Shown: piece by piece, positions 41,055 through 46,946 of the stretch
Position numbering within the stretch: the first letter of the stretch is position 1
How the letters are laid out: each line of letters opens with the position of its first letter
Assembly: GCA_020350445.1 (NCBI GenBank)
Contig: CP070717.1
Span: 4,144,902-4,191,847, forward strand
Origin: Acidobacteriota bacterium
GTDB taxonomy: Bacteria > Acidobacteriota > UBA6911 > RPQK01 > JAPXNP01
DNA length: 46,946 bases
Direction of reading: 5' to 3'
The notes under the pieces: model-generated
Told to the model about the DNA's origin: nothing
Database searches by the model: none
The model's input: only the letters and a program-made list of their open reading frames with translations
Made by a program: the position numbers and the translations under genes

Positions 41055-42251
41055 ATGACGAAGAGATTCTTGAAAGGGCGGCCCCTGTTAGTCTGGCTCG
41101 TAATTGTTTTGGGCTCCAGCCCGAGTCTCATTGGAGCAGTGGGGTTCCAGAACTACTCGGGCGACCCTGTTGACGAATTGATCACTCGGGCTCAGGCTGC
41201 GCGAGATTCCGGGGATTTGAATCAGGCTGCCGAGCTGTATCAGACGATTCTGAAGGCCCGGTCGTACTGGGTGGAGGGGTGGTGGAACTTGGCTACGGTC
41301 CTGTATGACAGCGACCGTTATGATGAGGCGCGGGATGCGTTCAGACGCTTCCTGAAGCTCGAACCGGAAAACGGACCAGCCTGGGCGCTGCTTGGACTGA
41401 ACGAGTATCAGACTCGAGAATATGACAGGGCGCTATTCAGCCTGCAGAAAGGCCTGATGCTCGGACTGGGTAACCATGAGCAGTTGACGTATGTGACGCG
41501 TTACCACACGGCGCTGCTTCTGAATCGATTTGAGGAATTCGAGGCGGCGATCGTGCTACTGAACAAGATTTGTCTGAAACACGCCGACAACCCCAAGATT
41601 ATCGAAGCGATGGGCCTGAGTATTCTGAGGCTGCCCTATCTCCCTTTCGAACTGCCTCCCGATCACCGGGAACCGGTGCTGTTGGCAGGTCGGGCCGCAA
41701 CTCATTGGGCGGTGAATGATCTCGAGAAGGCCGCGGTGGGCTATGGCCAGTTGGAGGAACGCTATCCATCATTTCCGAGCGCCTATTACGCGCTCGGGGT
41801 ATTTGCACTCCAGTATGACCCTCCTTCTGCCTTGGGCAAATTCTTGAAGGAGTTGGAACTCTCTCCTGACCATGTGCCGGCGCGTCTGCAGCTTTCGTTT
41901 GAGTATCTCAAGCGGGGGGAACCAGAGAAAGGCCGGCCCTATGCCGAACGAGCGGTTGAACTCGCGCCGAGTTCGTTCGCCGCTAGGAATGCCCTGGGAA
42001 GGATCCTGTTGGAACTGGGCTTGGTTGATCAGTCGATCGAACAGTTGGAAAAGGGAGTGGAACTGGCGCCTACCAGTCCACAGATGCATTTTGCCCTTGC
42101 CCGGGCCTATACGAAGGCTGGGCGTAAGGAAGATGCGAGGCGTTCGCGGGAAGAATTCCTGAGGCTTGACGCACAGGTCCGAGAAAGAGAAGCGGAGGGT
42201 ACTCCGATGATCCCGTCGATCGATAGCGAGGAGGAGTCGCCGGGAGAGTGA
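41055..42251 (+). CDS. Secreted TPR-repeat protein (second of two)
   Basis: A 398-residue exported protein. A signal segment covers about 1-31 (PLLVWLVIVLGSSPSLIGA). TPR-like repeats run through the rest: DELITRAQAARDSGDLNQAAELYQTI, GWWNLATVLYDSDRYDEARDAF, ALLGLNEYQTREYDRALFSL, and late AARNALGRILLELGLVDQSIEQL and HFALARAYTKAGRKEDA. The ATG at 41055 with GAGG upstream is preferred over an in-frame TTG at 41049. It is 9 bp after the first TPR gene, so the two form an operon. The middle region (about 150-215) is less repeat-like. The role is probably as a scaffold or assembly partner in the envelope. Confidence 0.88.
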   Translation: MTKRFLKGRPLLVWLVIVLGSSPSLIGAVGFQNYSGDPVDELITRAQAARDSGDLNQAAELYQTILKARSYWVEGWWNLATVLYDSDRYDEARDAFRRFLKLEPENGPAWALLGLNEYQTREYDRALFSLQKGLMLGLGNHEQLTYVTRYHTALLLNRFEEFEAAIVLLNKICLKHADNPKIIEAMGLSILRLPYLPFELPPDHREPVLLAGRAATHWAVNDLEKAAVGYGQLEERYPSFPSAYYALGVFALQYDPPSALGKFLKELELSPDHVPARLQLSFEYLKRGEPEKGRPYAERAVELAPSSFAARNALGRILLELGLVDQSIEQLEKGVELAPTSPQMHFALARAYTKAGRKEDARRSREEFLRLDAQVREREAEGTPMIPSIDSEEESPGE

Positions 42252-42261
42252 TTAGCCCGGA

Positions 42262-42292
42262 TTGAGCTGATTGGGACAGGGTTGGGTATAAT
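42262..42292 (+). promoter_or_regulatory. Possible promoter for the GWxTD gene
   Basis: A perfect TATAAT (42287-42292) with TTGAGC (42262-42267) at a long 19-bp spacing. The predicted leader is about 88 nt. The -35 and spacing are weak. Confidence 0.4.
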
Positions 42293-42387
42293 CGACTACA
42301 ATGATCACTGGGAGAAAGTCTTTCGGTGGTTTTGAGTCTTTGGCGCTGATAACACGTTCAGCGCTCTGAAAGGGGACTTCAGGTCTT

Positions 42388-44016
42388 ATGAAGATGTTCC
42401 AGCGTTACATCTTGCTGGTGTTGCTTCTTTTTGCCGTTTTGTCTAACGCCGGGTTGGAAGAGGCGCTGGCACAGGATGACGATCAGCTCCGATCCGAGGA
42501 AGCCACTGATTATTTCGAGAAATGGCTCAAGGAAGATGTGGTCTACATCATCATGCCGGACGAGCGAGATGTTTTTGGAAAACTGACAACGGATGAAGAG
42601 AAGGAGCAGTTCATCGAGCAGTTCTGGTATCGGCGTGACCCCGATATGTTAACCGCTCAGAATGAGTTCAAAGAGGAACACTACAGGCGGATCGCCTATG
42701 CGAATGAGACCTTTCACAGTGGTGAGCCAGGTTGGATGACTGACCGTGGACGCGTCTACATCATTCATGGACCGCCGGATCAGATCGAGTCCCATCCCAA
42801 CGGCGGCGTCTATTACCGGAAGATGCATGAAGGTGGTGGCCAGACTTCTACCTATCCCTTTGAGGTCTGGTGGTATCGGTACATGGAAGGTGTGGGCAGT
42901 GACGTCGAGTTGGAGTTTGTGGATAGAAATGGGGGGAATCAGTACAAGCTGGCCCTGGATCCCAACTATAAGGACGCCCTGCTTCATGTCCAGGATGCCG
43001 GCCCCACTCTGGCCGAGGAGATGGGGGTCGCCAGAAAGGAGGACCGCCCGTTCTTCAGCCCCCAGAATGTCAATTACCCGCTGATGTGGAAGAGGGGGAA
43101 GGATGATCCTTTCATGCGGTATGAGACCTTCGCGGCGGTCAAACGGCCCACCGAAGTTAAGTACAAGGATTTGCAGGAGATCGTCAGCGTCAATATCGAG
43201 TACAACAATCTTCCCTTCGAAATCCGGCAGGACTTTTTCAGGTTAAACGACAAGCAGGTGTTGGTCCCAATCACCGTTGAGTGGAAGAACAAGGACCTCA
43301 CTTTTGAAGAGGACGGAAGAGGGTTTGCGTCACGGATCGGTGTCTACGGGATGGTGACGAGTCTGCAGAACAGGATCGTTTCCGAATTCGAGGACGAAGT
43401 CAGTGGTCGAGTCGACGCGCCCACATTGGAGGCTGCTCTCCTGGGGCGTTCAATGTACCAAAAGGTCCTGGTTTTGGACATGGATTTGCGCTACAAGCTC
43501 GACATTGTCGTCAAGGATTTGAGCTCGGGGCAGATCGGTGCGATTCGTCAGGCGATCATTCCACCGAAATTTGAAGCAGAGAGACTGGCGGCCAGTTCAA
43601 TGCTTCTGGCCGATTTCATCGAGAAGCTAGACGAGAGTTTCGCCAAGCAGGATCAGATGTTCGTCCTGGGTGATATCTGGATTCGCCCGAGTATGAGTAA
43701 GGCTTTCTCCGTGGACAAGTCTCTTGGGGTGTATTTCCAGCTCTACAATTTTGGGATTGATCAATCTTCATTGACACCCAGAATCACCGCGCACTTCAAG
43801 GTATCCAAGGGAAGCCGTACCGTCCTCGAACTGACGGACGATGGTGGAGAATCGGTCCACTTCTTCTCAGGGTCGCGGATCATCCTGATTCGGGATCTGC
43901 AAGTCAATCTACTCGAGCCAGGGGATTACCGGGTCGAAGTTCGGGTTGAGGATCTGATCAAGAATGAGGAGATCCTGATCTCAGACACGTTTAAGCTGAC
44001 TGCTCCAACCGGGTAG
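42388..44016 (+). CDS. GWxTD domain-containing exported protein
   Basis: Exported protein of 542 residues. A signal peptide covers about 1-29. The GWxTD domain (about 45-205) has the eponymous GWMTDRGRVYIIHGPPD near 118-134, preceded by EQFIEQFWYRRDPD and followed by the FEVWWYRY stretch. The remainder is beta-rich, with MYQKVLVLDMDLRYKLDIVV and GDYRVEVRVEDLI near the end. The function is unknown; the family is largely found in acidobacteria and relatives, which supports the taxonomic inference. It is 136 bp downstream of the TPR pair and has its own candidate promoter. The TonB-dependent receptor gene follows after a 334-bp gap. Confidence 0.93.
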   Translation: MKMFQRYILLVLLLFAVLSNAGLEEALAQDDDQLRSEEATDYFEKWLKEDVVYIIMPDERDVFGKLTTDEEKEQFIEQFWYRRDPDMLTAQNEFKEEHYRRIAYANETFHSGEPGWMTDRGRVYIIHGPPDQIESHPNGGVYYRKMHEGGGQTSTYPFEVWWYRYMEGVGSDVELEFVDRNGGNQYKLALDPNYKDALLHVQDAGPTLAEEMGVARKEDRPFFSPQNVNYPLMWKRGKDDPFMRYETFAAVKRPTEVKYKDLQEIVSVNIEYNNLPFEIRQDFFRLNDKQVLVPITVEWKNKDLTFEEDGRGFASRIGVYGMVTSLQNRIVSEFEDEVSGRVDAPTLEAALLGRSMYQKVLVLDMDLRYKLDIVVKDLSSGQIGAIRQAIIPPKFEAERLAASSMLLADFIEKLDESFAKQDQMFVLGDIWIRPSMSKAFSVDKSLGVYFQLYNFGIDQSSLTPRITAHFKVSKGSRTVLELTDDGGESVHFFSGSRIILIRDLQVNLLEPGDYRVEVRVEDLIKNEEILISDTFKLTAPTG

Positions 44017-44350
44017 CAATTCGAGCTTCTCAGAGCATTCAAAAGATTGAATCCTCCCGAAACGGCTTCCATTTTTTTGGATTTCGCTGTCTTTTCCCCT
44101 TCTCGGTTGCCGGTAAATCGGTTTTTGTAACCTGTTGCTGGATGACGAGTTGTCGGGAAGAGTATCCTGGAATCCTGTCTCCTTTGCTCGCATTGGTAAG
44201 GAAGTTGCAATAATAACCAGGTATGGTTCTCTATCTGGCGTGTACCCATCAGTCGAAAAACCCTTTGCTTTCTGCTTTTGGGTGTGCCAGAGTTGGTGCC
44301 ATATCGTCATTTCTGGGTGTTTATTCAATTCTTGAGGAGGAGGTTAATAA
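44017..44350 (+). other. 334-bp intergenic region before the TonB-dependent receptor gene
   Basis: No gene was found. A short dyad ATTCAA-N4-TTGAAT lies at about 44037-44052, without a T-run. Further on, CCG-GTAAAT-CGG followed by TTTTT (about 44111-44127) is a weak terminator-like element. No convincing -35/-10 pair was found, though A/T-rich stretches near 44200-44340 could hold a promoter. The last bases form a strong ribosome-binding site (GAGGAGGAGG). Confidence 0.5.
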
Positions 44351-46946
44351 GTGAAATTCTTGCCGAGAACTTTACTTGCATTCTTCCTTGTCGTGGTCCT
44401 CTCCGGTGGCCTTGTGCTAGGTCAGGCCGCATCGGGAACCGTTACGGGAACTGTCATGGACGAGTCCCAAGCGGTTATCCCTGGTGCTGATATTGCCTTG
44501 ACCAATGAAGGTACAGGGGATACGAGGCGGACCGTGAGTAACGACGAGGGCTTCTTCAGTCTGACCGCAATTCCTGCAGGTACTTATACCATTCAGATTG
44601 AAATGCCCGGTTTCGCGATCTGGAAGCGCACGAACATCACGCTTCGTGTTGCTGACCGGATCAATATTCCGGACATCATGTTGCAGGTTGCAACGGCAGA
44701 TGAAGAAATCACAGTCACATCGGCATCCGATACCATCGCTCCGACGGACAGTGGAGAGAAGGCTGCGATCATTACCAGCAAGGAGATCCAGAATCTTTCC
44801 ATCGTCGGTCGTAGCGCGGTCGAGTTGATGAAGATTCTGCCGGGTGTTGTCTTCACGGGTGAAGGCTTCCCTGGTGAGACTGTGCAATTTAACCAGGGCT
44901 TGGGTTCCTACCACGTCGCCGGTGGCCGTGGAGATGGTGGTGTCGCCATCCTGTCTGACGGTGCCGACGTTATCGACCCGGGTTGTGACTGCGGAGCTGC
45001 TGTCACGCCGAACGTCGACCTCGTGTCGGAAGTCAAAGTCCAGGTTGCCAGTTTTGGTGCCGATCAGGCCAAGGGTCCGACGGTTTTCCAGAGTGTTTCC
45101 AAGGCCGGAACTTCCGAGTTCCACGGCGAAGGATATGTTTACTGGAGAACGGACGCCACGAATTCACAGGACTGGCGTGCCAACCGGTTTGGAAGTCCAA
45201 AACCTGAAGAGCAGTACTACTTTCCGGGATTCAACATTGGTGGGCCGTTAACCCCTGGCCGAGACAAAGTGTTTTTCTTCGCTGGTTTCGAGTACATGGG
45301 GCAGCAGTTCACCGAAGGTGATATCCCTGCAGTCGTACCGACCCAGGCCATGCGCCAGGGTGATTTCAGTGCGGTCTGTGACGGGAGCTTGTCGCTGAAA
45401 GGCTACAACGGATGTCCTGTCAACGATTTCTGGGGCAACTGGACCGATCCTGGTTTCGAAGGACTCGATGGCGGTATCATCGATCCCGATATCATCAGTC
45501 CTGGTGGACAGGCATTGATGAATATGTATCCGCTGCCCAACAGGGATCCGGCGCTGAACGATGGTTGGAACTACACGTCCAACATCATCAAGAGCCAGAA
45601 CCGTGACCAGGAACTGGTCCGTTTGGACTGGAGCATCTCGGATAACACCAAGTTGTATACCCGGTTCAACCACGAGTTCCAGGGAACAAACTATCCCTAC
45701 ACGCTCTGGTGGACCAATGACCAGGAAGTCCCCTATCCCAGCAATCTGGACGGGAACTACAACACCTGGTCGCTGTCGACCAGCTTGGCCAATGTGTTGA
45801 GCCCGACAACAACCAATGAAGTCATTGTGGCGTACACCTATTGGAGCATGCCGCACGAATTGACCAATCCGGATGCGGTGGCCTCAAGCAATATTGGCTA
45901 CCCGCACAAGGGGCTTTTCGATAATGGCGTCGATATGATGCCCAGTCTGACTGGCTGGAGTTCGGGACTCGCAACTCTGCACCAGGCGGGCGGGTTGGTT
46001 AACCCGACCATTTATGGAAACAAGATGCTGGTCAGTATCGAAGACAACTTCAGTAAGGTTCTGGATACGCATACGTTGAAGGTCGGTGGACGTTGGGGGA
46101 TGACCACTAACGATGAGCCAACAACGAACTACGATATCGGTATCTTTACCACCTCGAGTTGGGGCGATAATGGCACCGGAAACGCGTATGCAGATCTCCT
46201 GATGGGTCGGATGTCGGATTTCAGCCAGTCGACGATTAATGTCGAGGGTCAGCTGGTAAGGCATGAATTCTCGGCATTTATCCAGGACAGCTGGAAGGCG
46301 AGTCGCCGCCTGACGTTGGATCTGGGTGCCCGGTTCGAACACAACGGGTACAACATTGACAGGTTGGGAAGGCTTGCCGGATTTGATCCGAGAACCTATA
46401 ACCCCGATGCGGCTTTGGACGAGTTCTCAGGATTAGTCGCCAACTATCTGGGACACGACGTCTCAAAGTCGGTGTGGAAGACTCCGGGGTTCTTGTTCTC
46501 TCCGCGTCTAGGTTTCGCCTATGACGTGAGCGGCAGTGGTCGAACCGTAATCCGCGGTGGTGCCGGTATTTATCGGTATCATGGTCGTGGCGCCGATTCG
46601 CTCGGAGCGATCAACAATCCTCCGCTCGCGTTTAACGTCTACCTCTGTTGCGGTTTCGACGTTGGCTGGCCCGATACGCAGGAACCTGCTTTCCAAAAGA
46701 GCAGTATCAACGTATTGGAGCCGGACAACGACGCGTATCCAGCCACATATTCGTGGAGTTTCACCGTTTCACAGCGCATCCCTTACGACATTTTTGTTGA
46801 AGGGTCATATGTGGGGAACACGTCAAGTCATCAGCTGACATCGAACAACTCAGGGAATTTGCGTCAAATCAACCTTATTCCCGAAGGGACGATGCCGGTT
46901 GGGTCCGACAATGAGGCAGACTACAGGCCGTACCACAGCTTCAATG
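44351..46946 (+). CDS. Oar-like TonB-dependent receptor, 5' part (cut by window end)
   Basis: Outer-membrane receptor that takes up large substrates with energy from TonB. The start is GTG at 44351, with GAGGAGGAGG 7 nt upstream. The frame is open for 865 codons to the window edge, so the C-terminus is missing. A signal peptide covers about 1-26. A carboxypeptidase-regulatory-like domain (about 28-115) has GTVTGTVMDESQAVIPGADI and EGFFSLTAIPAGTYTIQIE. The plug domain follows (NLSIVGRSAVELMKILPGV), then barrel strands typical of the Oar family (GPLTPGRDKVFFFAGFEYMG, DWSISDNTKLYTRFNHEFQG). The CDCG motif in DPGCDCGAA within the plug is less common. No substrate-binding partner lies in the window. 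Confidence 0.93.
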   Translation, partial: MKFLPRTLLAFFLVVVLSGGLVLGQAASGTVTGTVMDESQAVIPGADIALTNEGTGDTRRTVSNDEGFFSLTAIPAGTYTIQIEMPGFAIWKRTNITLRVADRINIPDIMLQVATADEEITVTSASDTIAPTDSGEKAAIITSKEIQNLSIVGRSAVELMKILPGVVFTGEGFPGETVQFNQGLGSYHVAGGRGDGGVAILSDGADVIDPGCDCGAAVTPNVDLVSEVKVQVASFGADQAKGPTVFQSVSKAGTSEFHGEGYVYWRTDATNSQDWRANRFGSPKPEEQYYFPGFNIGGPLTPGRDKVFFFAGFEYMGQQFTEGDIPAVVPTQAMRQGDFSAVCDGSLSLKGYNGCPVNDFWGNWTDPGFEGLDGGIIDPDIISPGGQALMNMYPLPNRDPALNDGWNYTSNIIKSQNRDQELVRLDWSISDNTKLYTRFNHEFQGTNYPYTLWWTNDQEVPYPSNLDGNYNTWSLSTSLANVLSPTTTNEVIVAYTYWSMPHELTNPDAVASSNIGYPHKGLFDNGVDMMPSLTGWSSGLATLHQAGGLVNPTIYGNKMLVSIEDNFSKVLDTHTLKVGGRWGMTTNDEPTTNYDIGIFTTSSWGDNGTGNAYADLLMGRMSDFSQSTINVEGQLVRHEFSAFIQDSWKASRRLTLDLGARFEHNGYNIDRLGRLAGFDPRTYNPDAALDEFSGLVANYLGHDVSKSVWKTPGFLFSPRLGFAYDVSGSGRTVIRGGAGIYRYHGRGADSLGAINNPPLAFNVYLCCGFDVGWPDTQEPAFQKSSINVLEPDNDAYPATYSWSFTVSQRIPYDIFVEGSYVGNTSSHQLTSNNSGNLRQINLIPEGTMPVGSDNEADYRPYHSFN

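Noticed and set aside
44417-45856. Long minus-strand frames (235 and 202 codons)
   Set aside because: They are antisense to the well-supported TonB-dependent receptor gene that runs to the window end.
1-46946. CRISPR arrays, tRNA or rRNA genes, insertion sequences, attachment sites
   Set aside because: No regular direct repeats, cloverleaf-like segments, transposase motifs or terminal repeats were seen by eye. A tRNAscan or ISfinder run could still reveal a small missed element.

Overview
The window reads as a chromosomal segment of a diderm bacterium, most likely an acidobacteriote (inference). The pointers are a CMP-KDO synthetase (lipopolysaccharide), lipoproteins, an RND pump, an Oar-like TonB-dependent receptor with an N-terminal carboxypeptidase-regulatory-like domain, a GWxTD-domain protein, and two FG-GAP/ASPIC-UnbV (CRTAC1-type) proteins beside secreted TPR proteins. 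No rRNA, tRNA, CRISPR array, IS element or prophage was seen. The first gene (RND pump) and the last (TonB-dependent receptor) are cut by the window edges.

Layout. 1-9 kb: 3' end of an RND permease, a large secreted subtilase with four N-terminal repeats, a small membrane protein, a SodC lipoprotein, an AIM24-family protein, a DUF4097-type secreted protein, a small secreted protein and a cytochrome c. 9-13.7 kb (minus strand): a catabolic operon of BASS-type transporter, Gfo/Idh/MocA oxidoreductase, ROK kinase, DeoC aldolase and a lipoprotein. Its leader carries a perfect 13-bp inverted repeat that can bury the first ribosome-binding site. 13.8-18 kb (minus): a coupled DNA-processing pair, a PD-(D/E)XK nuclease/Fe-S DinG-like helicase followed by a decayed DEDD-exonuclease/GIY-YIG fusion. 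18-22.6 kb: a second subtilase with a MopE-like tail, a barrel-type lipoprotein and a Tat-exported Gfo/Idh oxidoreductase. 22.7-26 kb: glnS interrupted by one in-frame amber codon, convergent kdsB, and a lipoprotein. 26-31.7 kb: a voltage-gated K+ channel with a zinc ribbon, TrmI, a propeller/M28/PDZ peptidase and a second K+ channel. 31.7-35 kb (minus): a 2-oxoacid dehydrogenase E1alpha-E1beta-E2 operon. 35-46.9 kb: GDPD plus a Cys-rich small protein, the two CRTAC1-type proteins, two TPR proteins, the GWxTD protein and the TonB-dependent receptor.

How it fits together. The contents suggest a heterotroph that exports proteases and takes up large substrates through TonB receptors. It would use small organic substrates through the BASS/DeoC operon and oxidise 2-oxoacids with the E1-E2 complex. 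Four observations deserve most attention: (1) glnS is intact except for a TAG at codon 121; (2) the BASS operon leader looks like an RNA switch; (3) the ATGA-coupled helicase-nuclease and exonuclease/GIY-YIG pair may be an uncharacterised repair or defence module; (4) several genes without a Shine-Dalgarno sequence have a sigma70-type -10 box 6-9 nt before the start codon, pointing to leaderless mRNAs.
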